In this document: in pieces, positions 34,390 through 46,903 of the stretch | Layout of the letters: each line of letters begins with the position of its first letter | Position numbering within the stretch: position 1 is the stretch's first letter | Program-made: the position numbers and the translations under genes | Origin: Metellina segmentata | Taxonomy: Eukaryota > Arthropoda > Arachnida > Araneae > Tetragnathidae | NCBI GenBank assembly: GCA_947359465.1 | Contig: OX375872.1 | Span: 128,003,337 to 128,067,336, forward strand | DNA: 64,000 nucleotides | Reading direction: 5' to 3' | Notes under the pieces: model-generated | The model's database searches: none | What the model saw: the letters and a program-made list of their open reading frames with translations, nothing else | Told to the model about the DNA's origin: nothing

Positions 34390-37300
34390 TTCTAGAGTGC
34401 GACGCCACATTATTTGAAACTTGATTAACTGAAAGAAACCAAATTCATGATTCTCAATAAATGCGTGGAAATTTTTTCTGGTGCTTTGATCAGAAACATC
34501 ACCAACAATTAAGGAATAAAATAATTTATTTATAAAAAGTAAACTGAAGATCATCTACTATTGTGTGAAAGAAAAAATGTTCAAGAGTCATATGAAAAGA
34601 CTTAAGCATTTTAGAAGTGAGTTTTACGCAAATATATTTCTGTCTTTGAAAGAACGTGTCCCATCCGATAAAACATGCCATCTATTACTTGTGGAAGACT
34701 TGCTATATAATTCATTAGCATTGAATTAACCTGATCAAATGTACTGCAGCCTCGGCTGAGAAGATAATGTAAAACTACTTGAAAAAATCTCTAATTCTTT
34801 CAAGTCTTATCGATCAATTGATTTGTTTAAAAAGTGCAAGTCTTCTTTAAAAACCTCAGATTCAGATACAGAGACAGTGCCAATTGAGCATCAAAGAATA
34901 TACTTTCTTTAGATGCTACTACTAATTTAATGAATGAATCATCCAAAAATAAAGTTTGGAGTATTTTCGACTGTAAACAGTTGTTCTATGGGCAAATCAT
35001 GTAGTCTTCAGAGATACAAAATTCTTCTTATAAAAAGCTTCACTCTCCATGTTTATGTATCTATCATCAAAGTGGCTTTACTTTTCTTAACATGTGCATG
35101 CTCATTGCACTTGCGCACATTATCAGCATGATAAGTATTAAATGAAAGTTGCCTTTTTTTAGCATACACACATATCGAAGATTACTCTACAGACCTTATG
35201 AATAACTCAACTGAGCATTTTTTCCATAATAATCTCACATGACCATAATAGGAAGTTTGTTCACAATATAAAGGACATCGTGTAATTAAGAATCGGTGGT
35301 CGCTTATTCAAGAGTGCGATGCCGTATTATTTGAAAGCTTGAATAACGGAAATAGATTTGAAACGAAATCATTTATTCGCTATAAAATGTCGCGTTTAAC
35401 AATAACCTGTAGTTTGATCAAAATCGTCACCAGTAATTTAGAAAAGAAGTCAACGAAATATATTAAAGTGAGGTGAAGATGATCAAGTATTGTGTGAAAT
35501 GAAAAATGTTTAACGGTTAAATACGGTTTTTTCGATAACTCGCGGATTATCGTTGATCCTCGAGTTAACTCGGACTTGTGAATACGGCCGTAAGAGTTAA
35601 AGAAAGTGACTAGAGGACTTGAGGGGTAAGTGTGGAGCAAATCAATTTTTGTCTCAGAAAGAGTGTAACCCATCCGATGATGTATCTGATAAAACATCCC
35701 ATCTATTGTATGTGGTAGACATTGTAAGGTTCGCTATCTCGCATCTTACAAGAAATAAAACGCGAAGTTGGCAACCCTACATCAGAAACGCCAAGCTGGC
35801 AACCTAAGAACAAGGAGAGAGAGGTGTAGCTATTATCTTGAAAAAAAAAGGATATAGAAGATGGACCGGGCATAGGTTAAACGAGACCTACTTTTCTTAG
35901 GTGTGGGAGGAAAATATAATTTTACAATGCCTATCCAAATGTAGTTGCTACTTTTTCTACATCTAATCTATGTGATGTGACCGATTAAATTTATTAAAAT
36001 ATAATTTAAAACGGAATTTTGGCTCTGTGTTAATTGAGTGTTTTATTGAACTTTCAAGACGGAGTTCATCAAACAAACATCGGCCTCTAACCACCACTGA
36101 CTTGCTAAATAATTCTGAAGCATTGAATTCTGATTCTGCAGCAGACTCATCTGATGAGATAATTGTAAAACATATTAAATAACCTCTAATTCTTCCAAGT
36201 CTTATCGATATATTGATTTGTTTAAAGAGTACAAATCTTCATTAGAGACCTAAGCTACAATAATCGAGATATTGTCAATTAAGCATCAGGAATGAGACTT
36301 ATTTACATTTCCACAAGCCAACTTCTCTTTTTTCCAGAAAAAGTAGAAAGCGTTTTAAAAAGCTGAAATAGTATTCAAAGCTCAGCTTTAAACAGCAATC
36401 CTGTCTTTACTTTTTCTCGCATCTCTTGCAAAAACTATGTGTATCTTATCCTTAACAAGGAAAAGCAGTCTAGTGAGCAGATATTTAATGCTGTCAAAAT
36501 AAATGTATTACCTTGAAAAACTTTCTGCCAGACAATCAAATTCAATACATTAATTTTTCGAGAAATGTATAAAAAAATGGAAAATCAAGTTCTGTAGAGA
36601 AGAATCCTTGGTATTCAGGACTGGAAATGGGTACCATTTGTGAGGATGAAAGTTTGAAATTCTCTTTAAATTTGTGGCGTCTCAGGAATAGAAGATAGTG
36701 TTAGTTCGAATTTTAAGCAGAAAAAAACAATCAAATCATGTGATTGTAAACAAAGAACGTGATGTTTTGTCCCAAGACAACTTTTCCTCTGAATAATACA
36801 CTGGAAACATACAATCAATCATAAAACATAATAAGAGACGCTATAAATCTCTTATTGCATCTCATAGATTGTCCGTCTGATAACGTCTGTAACCTTTCAA
36901 GGGTCACAGTATGAAATGAACTTGTACGAAGTGGATAGAAACGTATTTCAATTTCAGCCATTGCAGCAATGTTTGAGTTTCAAGTCAAATCAATATTTTA
37001 TCCTGAGCCATATAAACTATATGAATGCATTCATGCCAAATGCGCAGATTATTTGGAATCACAAGAAGCCTCCAATTATTAAAAAAAAAAACCCACATTT
37101 ATTGACGATTAAAGAAAAGTAATGTAAATCTAATAACGGCAAAAATGGCAAAGTATCAAATTTTTTATCCATTCGTGTTGCATCGATCATGCAATATGAA
37201 ATACCAGTCAACCATTATAACTGTATTAGGGTCATGAGGGGTAATTGTAAACAACCTATACAGGCGACCACGTGGGACTCCGAGAAACTAAAAAGTTGTT

Positions 37301-37543
37301 AAACATGAAAGCTGGAAACCGTGACGATGTAATATGGTGAACACGTATTTATTTGAACCACAGCTGATAGTAATTTATTTAGTTGAAAAGTTTGGGTCTT
37401 AATCTTGTTGCGTGTTGTACTTTCTGCTGCTCTCCATAATATATTGAAAAATATTTTTTTTTTCCAATTCTTTGCTACGGTCAGTTATGTTTCTATCGAA
37501 CAGAAAATATTTGACTTTTCCTTCTGGGAACTTTAATGGATCT

Positions 37544-37806
37544 GCCGACCAAGCGGTATAGTGGTTAAAGTGTTAGCTTCTAGATCCGAAGTTTCTAGGT
37601 TCGAATCCGGGTTTGTGCATTGTTGTTTGTAAGCGTATACCAGCTCAGATGTTGCTTCGTCATCTGAACATGGTTCAAAATTACGAAGTATAAATTGTTA
37701 GGGGCAATCATGGTCCTCCCACTGGGTGCTACTTCACAAGTGGCCATAACTTCCGGCCTTGTAGTGGCCAATGACTTATGTCAAATGTGCCTGCCATTAG
37801 AAAAAA
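37544..37806 (+). mobile_element. tRNA-derived SINE, unit 10 (type II)
   Basis: 263 bp, same variants as units 7 and 9. Flanks 37529-37543 and 37807-37821. Confidence 0.88.
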
Positions 37807-37970
37807 AAATTTAATGGATCTACATTTGGCTGTTTACAATAACCCCATATTTTTCAAGGGACGGGGTAATTGTAAACATAACTTTGTCAATAGTTTCGTT
37901 CAATTTGGAAGTAAAACCAATCTGTTTTTCCGTGTAGTTTTGTATTTAATGGTATTTATAGTATGTTTAA

Positions 37971-38390
37971 TTGCGTTTAATTGTATTTTTCGTGTTCTTG
38001 GGGTGCAGGAAGCCTGATGTACAAAAACGTCACACATATGGTGATGTTCTTTTAACTGACCAAGTAGTGTCACGATTGAAGAAATCAGAAGAGAAAAAGA
38101 ACAAAATGAAGTCGAATGAGATGAAAGAACGAGAGCCAGCAAAAAAAAAGCAGAAGTCGAGGACAACGAGGATGAATGAGGAACTATTTGAAGAATTGAC
38201 TAACATTGACGGTGAAGAGTTTGAAGTTGTCCAAAAATTCAAGCAAAATATAGAAGACTTGCTTGTAGGGGAAGTTAAATATTTTGGAGCCATTCATGGA
38301 AGACATGGAAACGACTACGTTTCTCCTTGTAGGAGCAAGATTGTTGACAGTATAAAGGACATCGTGCAATTAAGACTAGGTGGTCGTTAA
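37971..38390 (+). pseudogene. Decayed Lys/Glu-rich reading frame, unit 10
   Basis: Open for 139 codons. The protein is the same as in unit 8, with a silent CTC-to-CTA change near the end that is shared with unit 6. Confidence 0.4.
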
Positions 38391-41300
38391 TTCTAGAGTG
38401 CGACGCCACATTATTTGAAACTTGATTAACTGAAAGAAACCAAATTCATGATTCTCAATAAATGCGTGGAAAATTTTTCTGGTGCTTTGATCAGAAACAT
38501 CACCAACAATTAAGGAATAAAATAATTTATTTATAAAAAGTAAACTGAAGATCATCTACTATTGTGTGAAAGAAAAAATGTTCAAGAGTCATATGAAAAG
38601 ACTTAAGCATTTTAGAAGTGAGTTTTACGCAAATATATTTCTGTCTTTGAAAGAACGTGTCCCATCCGATAAAACATGCCATCTATTACTTGTGGAAGAC
38701 TTGCTATATAATTCATTAGCATTGAATTAACCTGATCAAATGTACTGCAGCCTCGGCTGAGAAGATAATGTAAAACTACTTGAAAAAATCTCTAATTCTT
38801 TCAAGTCTTATCGATCAATTGATTTGTTTAAAAAGTGCAAGTCTTCTTTAAAAACCTCAGATTCAGATACAGAGACAGTGCCAATTGAGCATCAAAGAAT
38901 ATACTTTCTTTAGATGCTACTACTAATTTAATGAATGAATCATCCAAAAATAAAGTTTGGAGTATTTTCGACTGTAAACAGTTGTTCTATGGGCAAATCA
39001 TGTAGTCTTCAGAGATACAAAATTCTTCTTATAAAAAGCTTCACTCTCCATGTTTATGTATCTATCATCAAAGTGGCTTTACTTTTCTTAACATGTGCAT
39101 GCTCATTGCACTTGCGCACATTATCAGCATGATAAGTATTAAATGAAAGTTGCCTTTTTTTTAGCATACACACATATCGAAGATTACTCTACAGACCTTA
39201 TGAATAACTCAACTGAGCATTTTTTCCATAATAATCTCACATGACCATAATAGGAAGTTTGTTCACAATATAAAGGACATCGTGTAATTAAGAATCGGTG
39301 GTCGCTTATTCAAGAGTGCGATGCCGTATTATTTGAAAGCTTGAATAACGGAAATAGATTTGAAACGAAATCATTTATTCGCTATAAAATGTCGCGTTTA
39401 ACAATAACCTGTAGTTTGATCAAAATCGTCACCAGTAATTTAGAAAAGAAGTCAACGAAATATATTAAAGTGAGGTGAAGATGATCAAGTATTGTGTGAA
39501 ATGAAAAATGTTTAACGGTTAAATACGGTTTTTTCGATAACTCGCGGATTATCGTTGATCCTCGAGTTATCTCGGACTTGTGAATACGGCCGTAAGAGTT
39601 AAAGAAAGTGACTAGAGGACTTGAGGGGTAAGTGTGGAGCAAATCAATTTTTGTCTCAGAAAGAGTGTAACCCATCCGATGATGTATCTGATAAAACATC
39701 CCATCTATTGTATGTGGTAGACATTGTAAGGTTCGCTATCTCGCATCTTACAAGAAATAAAACGCGAAGTTGGCAACCCTACATCAGAAACGCCAAGCTG
39801 GCAACCTAAGAACAAGGAGAGAGAGGTGTAGCTATTATCTTGAAAAAAAAAGGATATAGAAGATGGACCGGGCATAGGTTAAACGAGACCTACTTTTCTT
39901 AGGTGTGGGAGGAAAATATAATTTTACAATGCCTATCCAAATGTAGTTGCTACTTTTTCTACATCTAATCTATGTGATGTGACCGATTAAATTTATTAAA
40001 ATATAATTTAAAACGGAATTTTGGCTCTGTGTTAATTGAGTGTTTTATTGAACTTTCAAGACGGAGTTCATCAAACAAACATCGGCCTCTAACCACCACT
40101 GACTTGCTAAATAATTCTGAAGCATTGAATTCTGATTCTGCAGCAGACTCATCTGATGAGATAATTGTAAAACATATTAAATAACCTCTAATTCTTCCAA
40201 GTCTTATCGATATATTGATTTGTTTAAAGAGTACAAATCTTCATTAGAGACCTAAGCTACAATAATCGAGATATTGTCAATTAAGCATCAGGAATGAGAC
40301 TTATTTACATTTCCACAAGCCAACTTCTCTTTTTTCCAGAAAAAGTAGAAAGAGTTTTAAAAAGCTGAAATAGTATTCAAAGCTCAGCTTTAAACAGCAA
40401 TCCTGTCTTTACTTTTTCTCGCATCTCTTGCAAAAACTATGTGTATCTTATCCTTAACAAGGAAAAGCAGTCTAGTGAGCAGATATTTAATGCTGTCAAA
40501 ATAAATGTATTACCTTGAAAAACTTTCTGCCAGACAATCAAATTCAATACATTAATTTTTCGAGAAATGTATAAAAAAATGGAAAATCAAGTTCTGTAGA
40601 GAAGAATCCTTGGTATTCAGGACTGGAAATGGGTACCATTTGTGAGGATGAAAGTTTGAAATTCTCTTTAAATTTGTGGCGTCTCAGGAATAGAAGATAG
40701 TGTTAGTTCGAATTTTAAGCAGAAAAAAACAATCAAATCATGTGATTGTAAACAAAGAACGTGATGTTTTGTCCCAAGACAACTTTTCCTCTGAATAATA
40801 CACTGGAAACATACAATCAATCATAAAACATAATAAGAGACGCTATAAATCTCTTATTGCATCTCATAGATTGTCCGTCTGATAACGTCTGTAACCTTTC
40901 AAGGGTCACAGTATGAAATGAACTTGTACGAAGTGGATAGAAACGTATTTCAATTTCAGCCATTGCAGCAATGTTTGAGTTTCAAGTCAAATAAATATTT
41001 TATCCTGAGCCATATAAACTATATGAATGCATTCATGCCAAATGCGCAGATTATTTGGAATCACAAGAAGCCTCCAATTATTAAAAAAAAAACCCACATT
41101 TATTGACGATTAAAGAAAAGTAATGTAAATCTAATAACGGCAAAAATGGCAAAGTATCAAATTTTTTATCCATTCGTGTTGCATCGATCATGCAATATGA
41201 AATACCAGTCAACCATTATAACTGTATTAGGGTCATGAGGGGTAATTGTAAACAACCTATACAGGCGACCACGTGGGACTCCGAGAAACTAAAAAGTTGT

Positions 41301-41544
41301 TAAACATGAAAGCTGGAAACCGTGACGATGTAATATGGTGAACACGTATTTATTTGAACCACAGCTGATAGTAATTTATTTAGTTGAAAAGTTTGGGTCT
41401 TAATCTTGTTGCGTGTTGTACTTTCTGCTGCCCTCCATAATATATTGAAAAATATTTTTTTTTTCCAATTCTTTGCTACGGTCAGTTATGTTTCTATCGA
41501 ACAGAAAATATTTGACTTTTCCTTCTGGGAACTTTAATGGATCT

Positions 41545-41807
41545 GCCGACCAAGCGGTATAGTGGTTAAAGTGTTAGCTTCTAGATCCGAAGTTCCTAGG
41601 TTCGAATCCGGGTTTGTGCATTGATGTTTGTAAGCGTATACCAGCTCAGATGTTGCTTCGTCATCTGAACATGGTTCAAAATTACGAAGTATAAATTGTT
41701 AGGGGCAATCATGGTCCTCCCACTGGGTGCTACTTCACAAGTGGCCATAACTTCCGGCCTTGTAGTGGCCAATGACTTATGTCAAATGTGCCTGCCATAA
41801 GAAAAAA
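41545..41807 (+). mobile_element. tRNA-derived SINE, unit 11 (type II)
   Basis: 263 bp, with the GTTCCTAGG/CATTGATG variants of unit 6 and a private GCCATAAG just before the tail. Flanks 41530-41544 and 41808-41822. Confidence 0.88.
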
Positions 41808-41973
41808 AAATTTAATGGATCTACATTTGGCTGTTTACAATAACCCCATATTTTTCAAGGGACGGGGTAATTGTAAACATAACTTTGTCAATAGTTTCGT
41901 TCAATTTGGAAGTAAAACCAATCTGTTTTTCCGTGTAGTTTTGTATTTAATGGTATTTATAGTATGTTTAATT

Positions 41974-42392
41974 GCGTTTAATTGTATTTTTCGTGTTCTT
42001 GGGGTGCAGGAAGCCTGATGTACAAAAACGTCACACATATGCTGATGTTCTTTTAACTGACCAAGTACTGTCACGATAGAAGAAATCAGAAGAGAAAAAG
42101 AACAAAAGGAAGTCGAATGAGATGAAAGAACGAGAGCCAGCAAAAAAAAAAGCAGAACTCGAGGACAGCGAGGATGATCGAGGAACTATTTGAAGAATTG
42201 ACTAACATTGACGGTGAAGAGTTTGAAGTTGTCCAAAAATTCAAGCAAAATATAGAAGACTGGCTTGTAGGGGAAGTTAAATATTTTGGAGCCATACATG
42301 GAAGACTTGGAAACGACTACGTTTCTCCTTGTAGGAGCAAGATTGTTGACAGTATAAAGGACATCGTGCAATTAAGACTCGGTGGTCGTTAA
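41974..42392 (+). pseudogene. Broken Lys/Glu-rich reading frame, unit 11
   Basis: TAG at 42077-42079 replaces a sense codon (TTG or CAG in other units), and an A run of 10 near 42142-42151 shifts the frame. The C-terminal 72 codons are open at 42174-42392. Confidence 0.5.
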
Positions 42393-43999
42393 TTCTAGAG
42401 TGCGACGCCACATTATTTGAAACTTGATTAACTGAAAGAAACCAAATTCATGATTCTCAATAAATGCGTGGAAAATTTTTCTGGTGCTTTGATCAGAAAC
42501 ATCACCAACAATTAAGGAATAAAATAATTTATTTATAAAAAGTAAACTGAAGATCATCTACTATTGTGTGAAAGGAAAAATGTTCAAGAGTCATATGAAA
42601 AGACTTAAGCATTTTAGAAGTGAGTGTTACGCAAATATATTTCTGTCTTTGAAAGAACGTGTCCCATCCGATAAAACATGCCATCTATTACTTGTGGAAG
42701 ACTTGCTATATAATTCATTAGCATTGAATTAACCTGATCAAATGTACTGCAGCCTCGGCTGAGAAGATAATGTAAAACTACTTGAAAAAATCTCTAATTC
42801 TTTCAAGTCTTATCGATCAATTGATTTGTTTAAAAAGTGCAAGTCTTCTTTAAAAACCTCAGATTCAGATACAGAGACAGTGCCAATTGAGCATCAAAGA
42901 ATATACTTTCTTTAGATGCTACTACTAATTTAATGAATGAATCATCTAAAAATAAAGTTTGGAGTATTTTCGACTGTAAACAGTTGTTCTATGGGCAAAT
43001 CATGTAGTCTTCAGAGATACAAAATTCTTCTTATAAAAAGCTTCACTCTCCATGTTTATGTATCTATCATCAAAGTGGCTTTACTTTTCTTAACATGTGC
43101 ATGCTCATTGCACTTGCGCACATTATCAGCATGATAAGTATTAAATGAAAGTTGCCTTTTTTTTAGCATACACACATATCGAAGATTACTCTACAGACCT
43201 TATGAATAACTCAACTGAGCATTTTTTCCATAATAATCTCACATGACCATAATAGGAAGTTTGTTCACAATATAAAGGACATCGTGTAATTAAGAATCGG
43301 TGGTCGCTTATTCAAGAGTGCGATGCCGTATTATTTGAAAGCTTGAATAACGGAAATAGATTTGAAACGAAATCATTTATTCGCTATAAAATGTCGCGTT
43401 TAACAATAACCTGTAGTTTGATCAAAATCGTCACCAGTAATTTAGAAAAGAAGTCAACGAAATATATTAAAGTGAGGTGAAGATGATCAAGTATTGTGTG
43501 AAATGAAAAATGTTTAACGGTTAAATACGGTTTTTTCGATAACTCGCGGATTATCGTTGATCCTCGAGTTAACTCGGACTTGTGAATACGGCCGTAAGAG
43601 TTAAAGAAAGTGACTAGAGGACTTGAGGGGTAAGTGTGGAGCAAATCAATTTTTGTCTCAGAAAGAGTGTAACCCATCCGATGATGTATCTGATAAAACA
43701 TCCCATCTATTGTATGTGGTAGACATTGTAAGGTTCGCTATCTCGCATCTTACAAGAAATAAAACGCGAAGTTGGCAACCCTACATCAGAAACGCCAAGC
43801 TGGCAACCTAAGAACAAGGAGAGAGAGGTGTAGCTATTATCTTGAAAAAAAAAGGATATAGAAGATGGACCGGGCATAGGTTAAACGAGACCTACTTTTC
43901 TTAGGTGTGGGAGGAAAATATAATTTTACAATGCCTATCCAAATGTAGTTGCTACTTTTTCTACATCTAATCTATGTGATGTGACCGATTAAATTTATT

Positions 44000-45831
44000 A
44001 AAATATAATTTAAAACGGAATTTTGGCTCTGTGTTAATTGAGTGTTTTATTGAACTTTCAAGACGGAGTTCATCAAACAAACATCGGCCTCTAACCACCA
44101 CTGACTTGCTAAATAATTCTGAAGCATTGAATTCTGATTCTGCAGCAGACTCATCTGATGAGATAATTGTAAAACATATTAAATAACCTCTAATTCTTCC
44201 AAGTCTTATCGATATATTGATTTGTTTAAAGAGTACAAATCTTCATTAGAGACCTAAGCTACAATAATCGAGATATTGTCAATTAAGCATCAGGAATGAG
44301 ACTTATTTACATTTCCACAAGCCAACTTCTCTTTTTTCCAGAAAAAGTAGAAAGAGTTTTAAAAAGCTGAAATAGTATTCAAAGCTCAGCTTTAAACAGC
44401 AATCCTGTCTTTATTTTTTCTCGCATCTCTTGCAAAAACTATGTGTATCTTATCCTTAACCAGGAAAAGCAGTCTAATGAGCAGATATTTAATGCTGTCA
44501 AAATAAATGTATTGCCTTGAAAAACTTGCTGCCAGACAATCAAATTCAATACATTAATTTTTCGAGAAATGTATAAAAAAATGAAAAATCAAGTGCTGTA
44601 GAGAAGAATCCTTGGAATTCAGGACTGGAAATGGGTACCATTTGTGAGGATTTTGTTGAGTTTGAAATTCTCTTTAAATTTGTGGCGTCTCAGGAATAGA
44701 AGATAGTGTTAGTTCGAATTTTAAGCAGAAAAAAACAATCAAATCATGTGATTGTAAACAAAGAACGTGATGTTTTGTCCCAAGACAAGTTTTCCTCTGA
44801 ATAATACACTGGAAACATACAATCAATCATAAAACGTAATAAGAGACGCTATAAATCTCTTATTGCATCTCATAGATTGTCCGTCTGATAACGTCTGTAA
44901 CCTTTCAAGGGTCACAGTGTGAAATGAACTTGTACGAAGTGGATAGAAACGTATTTCATTTTCAGCCATTGCAGCAATGTTTGAGTTTCAAGTCAAATAA
45001 ATATTTTATCCTGAGCCATATAAACTATATGAATGCATTCATGCCAAATGCGCAGATTATTTGGAATCACAAGAAGCCTCCAATTATTAAAAAAAAAAAC
45101 CACATTTATTGACAATTAAAGAAAAGTAATGTAAATCTAATAACGGCAAAAATGGCAAAGTATCAAATTTTTTATCCATTCGTGTTGCATCGATCATGCA
45201 ATATGAAATACCAGTCAACCATTATAACTGTATTAGGGTCATGAGGGGTAATTGTAAACAACCTATACAGGCGACCACGTGGGACTCTAAGGAACTAAAA
45301 AGTTGTTAAACATGAAAGCTGGTAACCGTGACGATGTAATATGGTGAACACGTATTTATTTGTACCACAGCTGATAGTAATCTATTTAGTTTAAAAGTTT
45401 GGGTCTTAATCTTGTTGTGTGTTGCACTTTCTGCTGCCCTCCATAATATATTGAAAAATATTTTTTTTCCAATCCTTTGCTACGGTCAGTTATGTTTCTA
45501 TCGAACAGAAATTATTTGACTTTTCTTTCTGGGAACTTTAATGGATCTGCCGACCAAGCGGTATAGTGGTTAAAGTGTTAGCTTCTAGATCCGAAGGTCC
45601 CCGGTTCGAATCCGGGTTTGGGCATGGATGTTTGTAAGAGTATACCAGCTCAGATGTTGCTTCGTCATCTGAACATGGTTCAAAATTACGAAGTATAAAT
45701 TGTTAGGGGCAATGATGGTCCTCCCACTGGGTGCTCCTTCAGAAGTGGCCAAAACTTCCGGCCTTGTAGTGGCCAAGGACTTAGGTCAAATGTGATGAAT
45801 AACGGAAATAGATTTGAAACGAAATCATTGA
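44000..45831. repeat. Array unit 12, truncated and more divergent
   Basis: It matches the unit up to the middle of the SINE tail at about 45794, then jumps to the unit position equivalent to about 3343 (TGAATAACGGAAATAG). About 1.55 kb including the reading frame is therefore deleted. It has more private changes than units 1-11, for example GAGGATTTTGTTGAG near 44646. The right end at 45831 is the Helitron insertion point. Confidence 0.9.
45549..45794 (+). mobile_element. tRNA-derived SINE, unit 12, 3' end deleted
   Basis: The head starts GCCGACC as in type II but keeps the intact GGTCCCCGG T stem and TTTGGGCATGG of type I. It looks ancestral to both. The left target-site copy is at 45534-45548. 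The tail and right copy were lost in the unit 12 deletion. Confidence 0.85.
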
Positions 45832-46903
45832 TCTCTGTTATTATAAAATGAAGTTTCTGTGTTTATGTGTGTCGGGTTTATACGGGGTGCCCTGACGAAT
45901 TTATGGCATTCACACTAATGAAATTTGGCACACATATAGTACGAATTTTTTTTTTAAATTTTATATACCAGACCGATTTTTAAAATTTCATCTAGAAAAT
46001 TTTGTTAAAATTTTATTAATTATTAAATAATTAATACTATATTGAATTATTATTTGTTTTCCTCTGAATGGCAACAGTCTTGAATCGGTCTAGCCTCTGA
46101 TTCAAATTTTGACTGTTAAGTGTGCGTCTATTGACACTGCTGACGCCAGTAAAACGTTAATCCATTTTTATTAAATTTGTATTGTTTTTAATGCTTTTCT
46201 AAAAGCATAATTTTCTTTTTTCTTTGTTTGTTATTGTTAATGTGATTTTTATAACTTTTTCATCAAAGCATAATTACATTTTTCCTTTGTTTCTTATTGT
46301 AATTTGAAATCGTAACTTTACTTTTTATTAAGGGTTTATTCTTATATATATATCTTTTTCCTTTGTTTCTTATTGTTTTTGTGTTTTTCTTAATATTTTT
46401 AAGGCTATTAATGACTTTGTTTGTTATTGTCATTTTGTAATCCTAGCTGTCGTCTTTAAAGTTATATATTAACGGTTTCTAATTTTGGTTTGTTTCTACT
46501 GATTTTTTAAAACCATAATATTATTTGTTTGTTTCTTACTGTAATTTTGTAATCATAACTATCGTTTTTAAAATTATATAACGGTTTCTATTTTTGGTTT
46601 GTTTCAGCGATTTTTTAAAACCATAATATTATTTGTTTGTTTCTTATTGTCAGTTTGTAATCCTAACTATCGTTGTTAAAGTTATATATTAACGGTTTAA
46701 TCCTTTTTTAACTTATATATTAACGGTTTATTATTCTCATTTTGGAAGTCACAACAACTCCACTTTTCTGACAACTAATAAACAAAATTTAAAACACGAA
46801 CCATAAAGTTCAAAGCACACAACAATACCTCAACAATAGAGGCAAAGGTGGTGAAAGCACCCAACAATCTTTACTTTTTTAAAGTATAGAAATAGCTTTC
46901 AAT
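45832..46903. other. Helitron 1 leader, no gene
   Basis: AT-rich 5' region. Its first 120 bp (GGGTTTATACGGGG, GAAATTTGGCACACA) are closely repeated at the start of copy 2. It contains a near-palindrome of TTAATTATTAAATAATTAA type near 46013-46035 and the tandem repeat listed next. The promoter for the transposase gene must lie here, but I cannot place it. Confidence 0.6.
46170..46735. repeat. Degenerate tandem repeat of about 110 bp in the Helitron 1 leader
   Basis: Three clear copies are marked by TTTGTTTGTT(TC)TTATTGTCA, TTTGTAATCCTAACT, ATATTAACGGTTT and TTTTTTAAAACCATAATATT at about 46415, 46525 and 46635. More diverged copies lie upstream. Confidence 0.65.

Larger units (their letters stand above)
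31998..35995. repeat. Array unit 9 (type II)
   Basis: Length 3998 bp. It carries a private stop codon and a shortened A run that break the reading frame, and a private GGAAATTTTTTCTGG near 34468. The SINE matches those of units 7 and 10 (GTTTCTAGG, CATTGTTG). Confidence 0.95.
35996..39997. repeat. Array unit 10 (type II)
   Basis: Length 4002 bp. Private GTCAAATCAAT near 36984. AGCTGGAAACCG near 37312 is shared with neighbouring unit 11. AGACTAGGTGG near 38372 is shared with unit 6, four units away. Confidence 0.95.
39998..43999. repeat. Array unit 11 (type II)
   Basis: Length 4002 bp. It is a mosaic: the SINE and early frame resemble unit 6, the later frame and downstream 250 bp resemble unit 7, CATCTAAAAAT resembles unit 8, and GAAAGAGTTTT near 40351 is shared with unit 12. 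The reading frame is broken by a stop codon and a longer A run. Confidence 0.95.
1..45831. repeat. Macrosatellite array, about 4.0-kb unit, 11 complete units plus one truncated
   Basis: The same sequence recurs head to tail with unit starts (the motif AAAATATAATTTAAAACGG) at 1, 3998, 7996, 11994, 15992, 19990, 23992, 27998, 31998, 35996, 39998 and 44000. Unit lengths are 3997-4006 bp and differ mainly by single-base changes in A or T runs. Units 2 and 3 differ at only a few sites by eye. The starting point is arbitrary because the window opens inside the array. No unit holds an intact gene. Each holds one SINE and one decayed reading frame. The right end is broken by a Helitron and by deletions. 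The number of units could be wrong if the assembly expanded or collapsed such similar copies. Confidence 0.97.

Noticed and set aside
45585..45776. Minus-strand frame ending TRIRTGDLRI (also at 56410-56601)
   Set aside because: It is the antisense of the SINE head; the RTGDLRI motif arises from translating the B-box region backwards.
1..45831. CRISPR array or rDNA/histone cluster
   Set aside because: The repeats are 4 kb with no short repeat-spacer pattern, and there are no rRNA-like or histone coding sequences.
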